Positions 54,571 to 64,000 of a stretch of DNA of 64,000 nt are shown here, one piece after another. A program made the translations under genes and the position numbers. The notes under the pieces are model-generated. The model was not told the origin of the DNA, did no database searches, and saw only the letters and a list, made by a program, of their open reading frames with translations. This stretch comes from Streptomyces sp. man185 (lineage in GTDB: Bacteria; Actinomycetota; Actinomycetes; Streptomycetales; Streptomycetaceae): positions 62,001-126,000 of the forward strand of contig NTHE01000009.1 in the NCBI GenBank assembly GCA_002551355.1, read 5' to 3'. How positions within the stretch are numbered: position 1 is the stretch's first letter; every line of letters starts with the position of its first letter.

Positions 54571-55737
54571 TCAGCGCTTTGCGGTCTCCCTGCGGAACGC
54601 CCAGTTCATGTCCGGCTCGGTGGCCCACTTCAGCGCGCGGCCCACCAGCGGGGTGCACATGAGTGTCACGGCCACCGCCGCCACGAGCGAGACCACGACG
54701 AGGCCGACGGGGTCGGAGAGCCAGGTGTAGCGGTCGAACAGGCCCGCGTATTCGGCCCCCTTGATCAGGAAGCCGTGCAGCAGATAGCCGCAGATCGTTC
54801 CGGCGCCGAGCACCGTGAACCACCGTGCCCTGCCGGGCACCCAGGCCAGGAAGCCGATCGTCAGCACCAGGGCGCAGCCGAACATCGCCAGCGTCATCAC
54901 CGCGCCCGACCACCACGGGGCGTCCATCTCCTGCGCGCTGTTGGCGCGGTAGAGCCAGCCGAGCTGCATGCGCGGGGCGATCCAGTACGCGAAGAGCAGC
55001 GCGCCGGCGAACAGCGGCAAGGACAGCAGCCGCACCTCGCGCCGCCTGACCAGCTGGAAGTGCTCGGGCTTCATCAGCAGGCCGAGCACGAAGAACGGCA
55101 GGAACTGCAGCACCCGCTGGAGGTCGAGGTCGTCGCCGATGTCGGGGGAGACGGAGGCGAGCATGGCGATGGCGAGTGCCACCGGCAGCGGATGGCGAAT
55201 CGTCTGCCAGATCGGCGTGGTCACGCGCCAGATGAACAGGGCGATCAGGAACCAGGTCAGGAAGAACGGGTCTATCAGGCTGATCGACATGTCGGGCGCA
55301 TCGTCCGCGTACCGCTTGAAGAGCGAATAGGCCGTCTCGAACAGCACGTACGGCACCGCGACCGAGGTGATCAGCCGCTTCACCTTGGGCGTCGTCATGT
55401 CGAACGACCGGGAGAAATAGCCGGAGATGAGGATGAACGCCGGCATGTGGAACATGTACACGATCATGTACAGCGCCCGGGTGGCGCGACTGCCGTCCAT
55501 CACGGGTTCCCAGGCGTGGGCCACCGCGACGAGGACGATCGCCAGATACTTCACATTGTCGAAGTAGGGATCGCGCTTCTTCGCCGCCGCGGGCGCCGGA
55601 GCGGCGGCGGCCGGAGCGCTGGTCCCGGGAGCGGGCCGGGCAGCGGTGGCGGTGAGCGTCCGCTCATGTCTGGGCTCCGACTCCCGGGTCGCCGGGGGGA
55701 GCGGGGCCCTCTGGAAAAGGCTCGGAGCTTGGAACAT
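54571..55737 (-). CDS. Acyltransferase 3-family membrane protein
   Basis: This 388-residue integral-membrane protein has about ten helices. A polar Ala/Pro-rich tail of about 50 residues (APGTSAPAAAAPAPAAAKKR) precedes YFDNVKYLAIVLVAVAHAWE, the family opening with its conserved His. It ends RALKWATEPDMNWAF. It resembles acyltransferases that modify cell-surface sugars, such as O-acetylation; the acceptor is unknown. The ATG at 55737 directly follows a 14-bp palindrome that contains AAGG, its probable ribosome-binding site. Confidence 0.82.
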   Translation of the reverse strand: MFQAPSLFQRAPLPPATRESEPRHERTLTATAARPAPGTSAPAAAAPAPAAAKKRDPYFDNVKYLAIVLVAVAHAWEPVMDGSRATRALYMIVYMFHMPAFILISGYFSRSFDMTTPKVKRLITSVAVPYVLFETAYSLFKRYADDAPDMSISLIDPFFLTWFLIALFIWRVTTPIWQTIRHPLPVALAIAMLASVSPDIGDDLDLQRVLQFLPFFVLGLLMKPEHFQLVRRREVRLLSLPLFAGALLFAYWIAPRMQLGWLYRANSAQEMDAPWWSGAVMTLAMFGCALVLTIGFLAWVPGRARWFTVLGAGTICGYLLHGFLIKGAEYAGLFDRYTWLSDPVGLVVVSLVAAVAVTLMCTPLVGRALKWATEPDMNWAFRRETAKR

Positions 55738-55751
55738 CTAAGGCACCTTAG
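55738..55751. promoter_or_regulatory. Palindrome abutting the acyltransferase start codon
   Basis: CTAAGGCACCTTAG has perfect 6-base arms around CA, ending at the ATG of the minus-strand gene. On that strand AAGG inside it is eight bases from the ATG, so any protein or RNA structure here would affect initiation. Confidence 0.55.
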
Positions 55752-56236
55752 ACCGGTCGATTGCCTTGCGTAAAACTGCGGGGAGATATCGCGTGTTCCC
55801 CTCTATTCGAATGCGAAACCGCCGAACACCGCCCGCTATGACACACTTGATCCCGCTTAAATAGGGCATATCGCCAGGATGTCGGCCGGAGTGAATTACA
55901 TCGCATCCACGTCGTCAATTGGCTGTGAACGAAGTGTGGGGACGCGGAAACGATCACTGTGGTGGATATTCGGCCGCCGGGATTTCACAGCCGACGCACA
56001 GGGGGCGCGAGGGCGGCGCGGCTCCCGCGCGCTTCCCGGGCCCGGGGCGGCCCCTGCCCCGCCCGGCGCCCGTCACCGCGACGGCGCCGGCTGTGAAGGA
56101 TGGCGGGATCCCGTCACTCCGTTCCGTCACCCGGCAGCAACCACGGGGGAGTTGGTGGCACGATGGGGGCGACGGGGCGCGCGGTGGTGCACGCTTCCGG
56201 GCCGGCAAGGCGGACCGACCGAGGGTGTGATCAGAC
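55752..56236. other. Long divergent gap with recurring GGCTGTGAA elements
   Basis: No gene is supported in these 485 bases. The left half (to about 55960) is AT-rich. The nonamer GGCTGTGAA occurs at 55921, inverted at 55984-55992, and again at 56089. GC-rich sequence with several short dyads fills 55990-56090, and a purine-rich leader runs up to the small protein gene. A structured leader is conceivable, but I cannot match a riboswitch class. Confidence 0.45.
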
Positions 56237-56431
56237 GTGGCTATTTCACTGTCTATGGTGCTGCTGTTCGCGGTCATCCTGGTGGTAATGATCCGTAGCG
56301 GCTCCATCAAGCCGGGACCCGCGATAGTCGCTGTGCTCTTCGGCTTCTTCCTGGCATCGACCGGCATGGCCCCGTCGATCAACAGGTTCATGAACTCGAT
56401 AGCCGACACCATCAACCAGATCAGCTTCTGA
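56237..56431 (+). CDS. Small conserved membrane protein
   Basis: This 64-residue protein is nearly all membrane: MAISLSMVLLFAVILVVMIR then a charged turn (SGSIKPG), a second helix (AIVAVLFGFFLASTGMAPSI) and a short amphipathic end. I recall similar peptides in many Streptomyces genomes at this position before the tRNA/tig block. Function unknown. The GTG start lacks a strong ribosome-binding site (GAGGGTGTGA is 12 bases away). A long perfect hairpin follows. Confidence 0.75.
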   Translation: MAISLSMVLLFAVILVVMIRSGSIKPGPAIVAVLFGFFLASTGMAPSINRFMNSIADTINQISF

Positions 56432-56455
56432 AGCACCGCGAAGCAGCGAGAAGCA

Positions 56456-56496
56456 CGAGGGCCGGGCCGGAGAATCATTCTCCGGCCCGGCCCTCG
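56456..56496. terminator. 20-bp bidirectional terminator
   Basis: CGAGGGCCGGGCCGGAGAAT pairs perfectly with its complement across a single base; in RNA the top opens to a small loop. It ends both the small membrane protein gene and tRNA-Gly. Confidence 0.85.
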
Positions 56497-56502
56497 ACTG
56501 CG

Positions 56503-56576
56503 TGGAGCGGGCGACGGGAATCGAACCCGCGTAGCTAGTTTGGAAGACTAGGGCTCTACCATTGAGCTACGCCCGC
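56503..56576 (-). tRNA. tRNA-Gly (TCC)
   Basis: The 74-base gene (CCA encoded) folds as a tRNA: acceptor GCGGGCG with CGCCCGC, D-arm GCTC...GAGC, anticodon stem CTAGT/ACTAG with loop CTTCCAA (anticodon TCC), variable region and T-arm CGGGTTCGATTCCCG. It is single and lies convergent to the small protein gene. Confidence 0.95.
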
Positions 56577-56765
56577 AAGCGTCGCACCGCAGGTCCGTGG
56601 ACCGCGGCACGAAGAGCATCGTAGCGGGTCGGCGGCGGTGCCCGCACACCCGTTGTGCCGGCCGCCCGACCGGACCCGTGCCGGAACCGGACCCGCCCCG
56701 GTGGAGCCGCTCCGTAAAGCGTCGGATCCACGGTCGCCGTGCATGTACCCTACGTGTCGCACCGA

Positions 56766-56842
56766 CGGGGTGTGGCGCAGCTTGGTAGCGCGTCCGCTTT
56801 GGGAGCGGAAGGTCGTCGGTTCGAATCCGGCCACCCCGACCA
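56766..56842 (+). tRNA. tRNA-Pro (TGG)
   Basis: The 77-base gene with encoded CCA has acceptor CGGGGTG with CACCCCG, anticodon stem TCCGC/GCGGA with loop TTTGGGA (anticodon TGG), and T-arm ending GGTTCGAATCC. It directly precedes tig. Confidence 0.95.
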
Positions 56843-56992
56843 CCAGCAAGATCGCATTGTGGGAGTCCTCCCCCTTGCCGTTACTATGCAAAATGCGTGC
56901 CCGTGTGTCTGATGTACCGGGCTCGGTCCGCGAAGCCGCCACTCGGCGGCCCAGCAGAACCCCAAGAAGTCAGCCACCAAGGAGACCGAACC

Positions 56993-58390
56993 GTGAAGAG
57001 CGCCGTGGAGACCCTGAACCCGACTCGGGTTCGGCTCAGCATCGAGGTGCCCTTCGAGGAGCTCAAGGACAGCCTCGACGCGGCGTACAAGAAGATCAAC
57101 CAGCAGGTCACGGTGAAGGGCTTCCGCAAGGGCAAGATCCCCGCCCGGGTCATCGACCAGCGGTTCGGCCGCGGTGCGGTGCTGGAGGAGGCCGTCAACG
57201 ACGCCCTCCCGAAGTTCTACACCGAGGCGGTCAACGAGGGTGAGCTGAACGTCCTCGGCCAGCCCGAGGTCGACATCACCGAGCTGAAGGACGGCGAGCT
57301 GCTGGCCTTCACCGCCGAGGTTGACGTACGCCCCGAGATCGAGATCCCGGACTACTCCGGCATCGAGGTCACCGTCGACGCCCTTGAGGTCACCGACGAA
57401 GAGGTCGAGAAGGCCGTGGAGCAGCTCCGCGAGCGCTTCGCCTCCACCAACCCGGTCGAGCGTGCCGCCGCAGACGGCGACGTCGTCACGATCGACCTGG
57501 AGGCCAAGGTCGACGGTGAGGTCCTGGAGGACGGCGTGGCCGCCGGTGTCTCGTACACCATCGGTTCCGGCGAGCTCCTCGACGGCATCGACGAGGCCGT
57601 GACCGGTCTGGAGGCCGGTGGCGAGGCCACCTTCACCTCCGAGCTGAAGGGCGGTTCCGCCGAGGGCAAGGCCGCGGAGGTCACCGTCAAGGTCACCGCC
57701 GTCGCCGCCCGTGAGCTCCCCGAGCTGGACGACGACTTCGCCCAGATGGCCAGCGAGTTCGACACGCTGGAGGAGCTGCAGGCCGACAGCCGCAAGCGCC
57801 TGGAGACCACCAAGCAGTACGACCAGGCCACCCAGGCCCAGGAGCGCGTCCTGGAGGAGCTGCTGAAGCTCGCCGAGGTCCCGATCCCGGAGAAGCTGCT
57901 CGCGGACGAGGTCCAGACCCGCAAGCACAACCTGGAGCACCACCAGCTCGGTCAGATGGGCCTCGACCTCGAGAAGTACCTCGAGATCCAGGGCAAGACC
58001 CTGGAGGAGTTCGAGAACGAGACCTCCGAGCAGGCCATCAAGGGCATCAAGACCCAGTTCATCCTTGACGAGCTCGTCAACAAGGAGAAGCTGAACGTCA
58101 ACCAGGAGGAGCTCACCGAGCACCTCATGCGGCGCGCTGCCTCCTCCGGCATGAGCCCCGACCAGTTCGCCCAGGCCGTCGTCGAGGGTGGCCAGGTGCC
58201 GATGCTCGTCGGCGAGGTCGCTCGCGGCAAGGCGCTCGCCGTCGTCGTCGAGGCCGCCAAGGTCGTCGACACCAACGGCGAGGTCGTCGACCTCGAGGAC
58301 GAGGAAGAGACCGCCGAGACCTCGGAGGCGGCCGAGGCCGCCACCGAGGAGAAGGCGGACGACAAGGCCGAGGAGAAGAACGAGGCCTGA
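56993..58390 (+). CDS. tig: Trigger factor chaperone
   Basis: This 465-residue ribosome-associated chaperone and peptidyl-prolyl isomerase has an N-terminal ribosome-docking domain with [17 protein letters not shown], a PPIase domain from about residue 160 ([40 protein letters not shown]) and a helical C-terminal cradle. It ends in an acidic Glu/Ala tail ([20 protein letters not shown]). AAGGAG with an eight-base gap precedes the GTG. It precedes clpP1P2X, as in many bacteria, but a 17-bp terminator separates them. Confidence 0.96.
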   Translation: MKSAVETLNPTRVRLSIEVPFEELKDSLDAAYKKINQQVTVKGFRKGKIPARVIDQRFGRGAVLEEAVNDALPKFYTEAVNEGELNVLGQPEVDITELKDGELLAFTAEVDVRPEIEIPDYSGIEVTVDALEVTDEEVEKAVEQLRERFASTNPVERAAADGDVVTIDLEAKVDGEVLEDGVAAGVSYTIGSGELLDGIDEAVTGLEAGGEATFTSELKGGSAEGKAAEVTVKVTAVAARELPELDDDFAQMASEFDTLEELQADSRKRLETTKQYDQATQAQERVLEELLKLAEVPIPEKLLADEVQTRKHNLEHHQLGQMGLDLEKYLEIQGKTLEEFENETSEQAIKGIKTQFILDELVNKEKLNVNQEELTEHLMRRAASSGMSPDQFAQAVVEGGQVPMLVGEVARGKALAVVVEAAKVVDTNGEVVDLEDEEETAETSEAAEAATEEKADDKAEEKNEA

Positions 58391-58431
58391 GCCTCGCCCT
58401 GATCCCCAGGACAGCCTCGCGCTGACCGGTA

Positions 58432-58470
58432 CGACGGGCCCCGGACGCATCGCGCGTCCGGGGCCCGTCG
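58432..58470 (+). terminator. Terminator after tig
   Basis: CGACGGGCCCCGGACGC and its complement form a perfect 17-bp stem with a 5-base loop, 42 bases past the tig stop. Confidence 0.85.
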
Positions 58471-58539
58471 CCGTATCCCCGTCGCATCCCGCCGTATCGC
58501 TGTGCGGCCCCGGAACCCTTGTGCCCACTGCGGACCTTG

Positions 58540-58553
58540 CGCTCCCAGCGAAC
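58540..58553. promoter_or_regulatory. ClgR-type box upstream of clpP1
   Basis: The complement reads GTTCGC-TGGGA-GCG, an exact match to the actinobacterial ClgR operator GTTCGC-N5-GCG. ClgR activates clpP1P2 in Streptomyces and related genera. It lies about 40-50 bases before TAGGGT (58592-58597), a possible -10. Confidence 0.75.
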
Positions 58554-58565
58554 AGTTGCGGAAGC

Positions 58566-58592
58566 GGGATGGCGTTGTCCCACCTGCGCGTT
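58566..58592 (+). promoter_or_regulatory. Possible sigma-R-type promoter for clpP1P2
   Basis: GGGAT and GTT are 19 bases apart. This is one base short of the GGGAAT consensus, but clpP1P2 is a reported sigma-R target in S. coelicolor, which makes the imperfect match plausible. Confidence 0.5.
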
Positions 58593-58688
58593 AGGGTCCA
58601 TGAAGAGGAAGGGTGGAGCAGTGGCTTCACCCGCCCGGTACGAAGACGCTGAGACGGCCGGAGCCGTCAGAGACGAGCAGGTGGATAC

Positions 58689-59306
58689 GTGACGAATCTG
58701 ATGCCCTACGCCGCCGGAGAGCCGTCCCTCGGTGGAGGCCTCGGTGACCAGGTCTACAGCCGACTGCTCGGCGAGCGCATCATCTTCCTCGGTCAGCAGG
58801 TCGACGATGACATCGCCAACAAGATCACCGCACAGCTTCTCCTCCTTGCCGCCGACCCGGACAAGGACATCTACCTCTACATCAACAGCCCCGGTGGTTC
58901 GGTGACGGCCGGCATGGCGGTCTACGACACCATGCAGTACATCCCCAACGACGTCGTCACCATCGGTATGGGCATGGCCGCCTCCATGGGGCAGTTCCTG
59001 CTCACCGGCGGCGCCGCCGGCAAGCGCTTCGCGCTCCCGAACACCGACATCCTCATGCACCAGGGTTCGGCCGGCATCGGCGGCACGGCCTCGGACATCA
59101 AGATCCAGGCCGAGTACCTGCTCCGCACCAAGACGCGGATGGCGGAGATCACCGCCCGCCACTCCGGCCAGACCGTCGAGACGATCATCCGCGACGGCGA
59201 CCGCGACCGCTGGTACACGGCGGAGGAGGCCAAGGACTACGGCCTCATCGACGAGATCATCACGTTCGCGTCGGGCATCCCGGGCGGCGGCGGCACCGGT
59301 GCCTGA
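58689..59306 (+). CDS. clpP1: ATP-dependent Clp protease proteolytic subunit 1
   Basis: This 205-residue serine peptidase has catalytic Ser99 ([14 protein letters not shown]) and His124 ([15 protein letters not shown]), and the hydrophobic groove that binds ClpX or ClpC ([20 protein letters not shown]). It forms a mixed tetradecamer with ClpP2. The GTG start follows GGTGG by four bases. It lies in the tight clpP1-clpP2 unit, with ClgR- and sigma-R-type sites upstream. Confidence 0.96.
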   Translation: MTNLMPYAAGEPSLGGGLGDQVYSRLLGERIIFLGQQVDDDIANKITAQLLLLAADPDKDIYLYINSPGGSVTAGMAVYDTMQYIPNDVVTIGMGMAASMGQFLLTGGAAGKRFALPNTDILMHQGSAGIGGTASDIKIQAEYLLRTKTRMAEITARHSGQTVETIIRDGDRDRWYTAEEAKDYGLIDEIITFASGIPGGGGTGA

Positions 59307-59403
59307 TCCGGTATCCACCGGACCGTCGGCACCACTCCCGCACCACCGTCTCCCACGCCGAGACCTCCAGCCCCAGAACGCCACCAGGATGGTGAACACC
59401 CAC

Positions 59404-60072
59404 ATGAACAACTTCTCCGGCGCCTCCGCGAGCGGCCTCTACACCGGCCCGCAGGTGGACAACCGCTACGTCGTCCCGCGCTTCGTGGAGCGCACCTCGC
59501 AGGGTGTGCGTGAGTACGACCCGTACGCGAAGCTCTTCGAGGAGCGCGTGATCTTCCTCGGCGTCCAGATCGACGACGCCTCGGCCAACGACGTCATGGC
59601 GCAGCTCCTGTGCCTGGAGTCGATGGACCCCGACCGCGACATCTCGATCTACATCAACAGCCCCGGCGGCTCGTTCACCGCGCTCACCGCGATCTACGAC
59701 ACGATGCAGTTCGTGAAGCCGGACATCCAGACGGTCTGCATGGGCCAGGCGGCCTCCGCCGCCGCCGTCCTGCTGGCCGCGGGCACCCCGGGCAAGCGCA
59801 TGGCGCTCCCGCACGCCCGGGTGCTCATCCACCAGCCGTCCTCGCAGACGGGCCGCGAGCAGCTCTCCGACCTGGAGATCGCGGCCAACGAGATTCTCCG
59901 CATGCGGACGCAGCTGGAGGAGATGCTGGCCCGGCACTCGACGACCCCGCTGGAGAAGATCAGCGAGGACATCGAGCGCGACAAGATCCTCACGGCCGAG
60001 GACGCCCTCGCGTACGGTCTGGTCGACCAGATCGTTTCCACCCGCAAGACCACCGCGGGCGCATCGCTCTGA
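59404..60072 (+). CDS. clpP2: ATP-dependent Clp protease proteolytic subunit 2
   Basis: This 222-residue Clp peptidase has catalytic Ser118 ([16 protein letters not shown]), His143 ([12 protein letters not shown]) and [20 protein letters not shown]. Compared with ClpP1 it has a longer N-terminus ([20 protein letters not shown]), usual for ClpP2. The ATG at 59404 is chosen because GGTGA lies eight bases upstream; in-frame starts at 59389 (ATG), 59392 (GTG) and 59299 (GTG, overlapping clpP1) are alternatives. It is cotranscribed with clpP1 and partners ClpX. Confidence 0.94.
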   Translation: MNNFSGASASGLYTGPQVDNRYVVPRFVERTSQGVREYDPYAKLFEERVIFLGVQIDDASANDVMAQLLCLESMDPDRDISIYINSPGGSFTALTAIYDTMQFVKPDIQTVCMGQAASAAAVLLAAGTPGKRMALPHARVLIHQPSSQTGREQLSDLEIAANEILRMRTQLEEMLARHSTTPLEKISEDIERDKILTAEDALAYGLVDQIVSTRKTTAGASL

Positions 60073-60083
60073 CGTCGGTCTTT

Positions 60084-60137
60084 CCCCTTGGCACATTCCG
60101 TTTGCACGACCACGGCCGTGTGAACCGTGCCAAGGGG
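60084..60137. promoter_or_regulatory. Inverted repeat between clpP2 and clpX
   Basis: CCCCTTGGCAC and GTGCCAAGGGG are perfect 11-base arms, 32 bases apart, with the palindrome CACGGCCGTG inside. It could be a terminator or attenuator for clpP1P2, or a control site for the clpX promoter. Confidence 0.55.
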
Positions 60138-60228
60138 GGCCCGAACGGGGGCCCAGGCAAGGTACCGTCGGATAGAGGCACCAGGAGCCGCTGAACCAGG
60201 CGTCTCCCAGGCGAAGGGGAAGCACCTC

Positions 60229-61527
<1,299 letters not shown>

Positions 61528-61544
61528 CGACACCGCCACCGCGC

Positions 61545-61593
61545 ACGCCGAAGGGGTGCCCACCGTATGAACCGGCGGGCGCCCCTTCGGCGT
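61545..61593. terminator. Bidirectional terminator after clpX
   Basis: ACGCCGAAGGGGTGCCC pairs with GGGCGCCCCTTCGGCGT, 17 bp with one wobble mismatch, across a 15-base loop, between the convergent clpX and Pro/Gln-rich protein genes. Confidence 0.8.
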
Positions 61594-61600
61594 TGAGCTG

Positions 61601-62596
61601 TCAGATCTTGGTGCGGGAGGTGTTGTAGAGCTTGGCGGTGAGGGCTGCGGCCTCGTCCTTGGGCACACCCTTCCCGGCCAGCGCCAGGACCTTGTCCGCG
61701 GACGTCGCGATGCCGGCCGTGCTGTAGTCGGCCCAGACGCAGACCGCGAGCACGAAGTGCTGGGGCCCCTTCGCGGCCGAGCCGTCGCCGCTCTTGTTGG
61801 TCACCTTGAGGTCCTGGCACTTCATCACCGCCCCCTCGAACCCGTCGGGCTTGACGATCTCGGCCGAACCGACGAGCTCGATCGACACCTCGTCGCCTCC
61901 CGACTTCGCGTCCTTCTCGACGTCCACGAAGGCGTTGTTGACCACCTCGGCCGGGTCGGCGATCTCGCCCCAGAACCCCTCGAAGTTGAGCACCTTGGTG
62001 GCCGCGCTCTGGCTGCCCACCGTGTAGTCGGCCTTGGCCGCGCTGGGGTTCTTGATGCCCAGTGCCTCGACGTCCGTCTTCTGGCTCCCGGTCAGGGGGG
62101 CGCTGAGGACGGGCTTCGAGGTGTCCCGCTTGTAGGCGTCGACCGCGTCCGGGGGCGTGATCTTGTGGCCCTTGGTCGCCTCGGAGACGTCCGAGTTGCT
62201 GACCTTGTCACCCGAGGTGAGGAAGTACACCCCGCCCGCGATGACCGCCAGCGCCACCACGGCGACACCGATGATCAGCCCGGTCTTCCTCTTCGGCTGC
62301 GGCGGCTGCGCGCCGTACGGGGGCTGCCCGCCGTACGGCGCGGCGGGCGGCTGCTGTCCGTACGGACCGGGCTGCTGGCCCTGGGGGTAGCCGTAGCCCT
62401 GCTGGGGTCCCGAGGGCTGCTGCGCGTACGGGTTCGGCTGCTGCTGGGGGACGCCCTGCGGGGCCTGCTGCGGGTAACCGTAGCCAGGCTGGCCCTGGGG
62501 CGGCTGGGCGCCGTACGGGCCCGGCTGCTGTCCGTACGGTCCGGGCTGGCCCTGCGGCGGCTGCCCACCGTACGGGCCCGGCTGGTTGTAGCTCAT
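61601..62596 (-). CDS. Pro/Gln/Tyr-rich single-pass membrane protein
   Basis: This is a 331-residue protein. Residues 1-105 are low complexity, built of PGPYG, GQPPQGQPG and YGYPQ units, and probably disordered and cytoplasmic. A basic stretch (QPKRKTG) leads into one helix (LIIGVAVVALAVIAGGVYFL), then an extracellular domain of about 200 residues with two conserved cysteines (MKCQDLKVTN; LAVCVWADYSTAG). Such proteins occur widely in Streptomyces with unknown role, often annotated as DUF4352-like or membrane-associated. GGGGA lies eight bases before the ATG. It is divergent from valS. Confidence 0.8.
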   Translation of the reverse strand: MSYNQPGPYGGQPPQGQPGPYGQQPGPYGAQPPQGQPGYGYPQQAPQGVPQQQPNPYAQQPSGPQQGYGYPQGQQPGPYGQQPPAAPYGGQPPYGAQPPQPKRKTGLIIGVAVVALAVIAGGVYFLTSGDKVSNSDVSEATKGHKITPPDAVDAYKRDTSKPVLSAPLTGSQKTDVEALGIKNPSAAKADYTVGSQSAATKVLNFEGFWGEIADPAEVVNNAFVDVEKDAKSGGDEVSIELVGSAEIVKPDGFEGAVMKCQDLKVTNKSGDGSAAKGPQHFVLAVCVWADYSTAGIATSADKVLALAGKGVPKDEAAALTAKLYNTSRTKI

Positions 62597-62734
62597 TGGG
62601 GTGTCCCCTCCAGAATTCCTTATGCGTTGCGAACATCCTGGCGCAGGCCGTCCTGACATGGGGGATCGGCCCGGACACCGTTACTGAACCAATCCGTTTC
62701 AGTGCAGACCTGTGACGGCCCTAAACTGTCTCCC

Positions 62735-64000
62735 GTGACCGAGAACTCATCGCAGCAGCCAGACAGCAACCCCGAACTGCCGACCCAGTACGCGCCGGCC
62801 GATGTAGAGGGGAAGCTGTACGAGCGCTGGGTAGAGCGTGGTTACTTCGAAGCCGACGCCAAGAGCGAGAAGCCTCCCTACACCATCGTCATCCCGCCGC
62901 CCAACGTCACCGGCGCCCTCCACCTGGGCCATGCCTTCCAGGTCACGCTCATGGACGCCCTCACCCGCCGCAAGCGGATGCAGGGCTTCGAGACGCTGTG
63001 GCTGCCCGGCATGGACCACGCGGGCATCGCCACCCAGAACAAGGTGGAGCAGCAGCTCGGCGAGGAGGGCAAGTCCCGCCAGGACATCGGCCGGGACGCC
63101 TTCACCGAGCGCGTCTGGCAGTGGAAGGACGAGTACGGCGGCCGTATCCTCGGCCAGCTGCGCCGCCTCGGCGCGGGCCTCGACTGGTCGCGCGAGCGGT
63201 TCACCATGGACGAGGGCCTGTCCCGTGCCGTCCAGAAGATCTTCAAGGACCTGTACGACGACGGGCTGATCTACCGCGCCGAGCGCATCATCAACTGGTG
63301 CCCGCGCTGCCTGACGGCCATCTCCGACATCGAGGTGGACTACCAGGAGGACGACGGCGAGCTCGTCTCCCTGAAGTACGGCGAGGGCGACGACACCCTC
63401 GTCGTCGCGACCACCCGGGTCGAGACGATGCTCGGCGACACCGCCGTCGCCGTCCACCCCGACGACGAGCGCTACGCCCGTCTCATCGGCAAGCGGATCA
63501 AGCTGCCGCTCACCGACCGCACCATCCCGGTCGTCGCCGACACCCACGTCGACCCGGAGTTCGGCACCGGAGCCGTCAAGGTGACCCCGGCGCACGACCC
63601 GAACGACTTCGCGATCGGCCAGCGCCACGACCTGGAGTCGCTCACGGTCATGGACGAGCGCGGTGTCATCACCGTGCCCGGCCCGTTCCAGGGGCTCGAC
63701 CGCTTCGAGGCCCGCTCCGCCATCGTCGCGGCCCTGCGCGAACAGGGCCGTGTCGTCGCCGAGAAGCGCCCGTACGTCCACTCGGTGGGGCACTGCTCCC
63801 GCTGCAAGACCACCATCGAGCCGCGGCTCTCCCTCCAGTGGTGGGTCAAGGTCGAGACGCTCGCGCAGGCCGCCGGTGACGCGGTCCGCGACGGGCGGGT
63901 CGTCCTGCACCCCAAGGAGATGGAGAAGCGGTACTTCGACTGGGTCGACAACCTCAACGACTGGTGCATCTCGCGCCAGCTCTGGTGGGGCCACCGCATC
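62735..64000 (+). CDS. valS: Valyl-tRNA synthetase, 5' part
   Basis: The first 422 residues of a class I synthetase lie in the window; the KMSKS motif and the anticodon-binding domain are beyond its right edge. The HIGH motif is HLGH in [19 protein letters not shown], preceded by [13 protein letters not shown]. The editing domain includes [18 protein letters not shown] and [16 protein letters not shown]. It is probably leaderless: TAAACT (62722-62727) lies seven bases before the GTG, with no ribosome-binding site. A dyad ACTGAA-N9-TTCAGT (62683-62703) lies near the -35 region. No T-box leader fits in the 138-bp gap. Confidence 0.95.
   Translation, partial: MTENSSQQPDSNPELPTQYAPADVEGKLYERWVERGYFEADAKSEKPPYTIVIPPPNVTGALHLGHAFQVTLMDALTRRKRMQGFETLWLPGMDHAGIATQNKVEQQLGEEGKSRQDIGRDAFTERVWQWKDEYGGRILGQLRRLGAGLDWSRERFTMDEGLSRAVQKIFKDLYDDGLIYRAERIINWCPRCLTAISDIEVDYQEDDGELVSLKYGEGDDTLVVATTRVETMLGDTAVAVHPDDERYARLIGKRIKLPLTDRTIPVVADTHVDPEFGTGAVKVTPAHDPNDFAIGQRHDLESLTVMDERGVITVPGPFQGLDRFEARSAIVAALREQGRVVAEKRPYVHSVGHCSRCKTTIEPRLSLQWWVKVETLAQAAGDAVRDGRVVLHPKEMEKRYFDWVDNLNDWCISRQLWWGHRI

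Noticed and set aside
56098..56236. Possible riboswitch before the small membrane protein
   Set aside because: The purine-rich leader has several short stems, but I could not match the conserved core of any riboswitch class from the sequence alone.
62597..62734. Possible T-box leader upstream of valS
   Set aside because: The gap is only 138 bp, there is no T-box sequence or terminator, and the gene appears leaderless.
62747..63994. A 415-codon frame on the minus strand at the right edge
   Set aside because: It lies opposite the valS catalytic and editing domains, which are unmistakable on the plus strand.

Overview
The window is about 64 kb of high-GC actinobacterial chromosome. GC-rich codon third positions, GTG starts, leaderless genes with a TANNNT box 6-7 nt before the start codon, mycothiol-type enzymes and strong gene-order resemblance all point to Streptomyces. 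From memory, the order corresponds to the Streptomyces coelicolor stretch from valS (about SCO2615) to the csn operon (about SCO2662). It is core chromosome. I see no insertion sequence, prophage, CRISPR array or biosynthetic cluster.

Layout. 1-6054 (minus strand): the csnR-E-F-G-H-K chitosan-oligosaccharide/glucosamine operon, with a palindromic operator before csnR. 6199-11172: an MscS channel, an HNH endonuclease and a large secreted GH84 enzyme whose first catalytic Asp is replaced by Gln. 11481-16607 (plus): a repeat-built small protein fused translationally to malQ, a small membrane protein, a LysR regulator and allantoicase. 16699-29486 (mostly minus): a secreted protein, two aminopeptidase N paralogues, a DUF1203 protein, aspartate-semialdehyde dehydrogenase, a large secreted subtilase and an AbiEi-like protein.

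29568-38195: a mycothiol-dependent nitroreductase homologue behind a sigma-R-type promoter, small enzymes (GNAT, two VOC proteins, a hexapeptide acetyltransferase), a purine permease opposite an XRE regulator, an ArsR/DUF2071 pair, and sodF with a Nur-type box. This is the most eroded part: it holds a chimeric SDR remnant, a broken small gene and a twice-frameshifted hydrophilic protein. 38399-42478: transketolase, a Dps with a histone-like tail and a Tat-exported glycerophosphodiesterase.

42681-49489: three paralogous amino-acid permeases, bioY and an FAD oxidoreductase whose ribosome-binding site lies inside a perfect hairpin. 49750-55737: rpiB, a Nei/Fpg glycosylase, a membrane SpoIIE-type phosphatase, a CPA2 antiporter, a small HD alarmone-hydrolase-like protein and an acyltransferase-3 protein. 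56237-64000: a small conserved membrane protein, tRNA-Gly and tRNA-Pro, then the proteostasis block tig-clpP1-clpP2-clpX with a ClgR-type box, a Pro/Gln-rich membrane protein and the 5' part of valS.

Functional threads: amino-sugar uptake and degradation (csn, GH84); protein quality control and peptide recycling (tig, clpP1P2X, two PepN, the subtilase, three permeases); and oxidative or thiol stress (sodF, nitroreductase homologue, dps). Family assignments come from recognisable motifs in the translated sequence. Regulatory-site calls are pattern matches and weaker.
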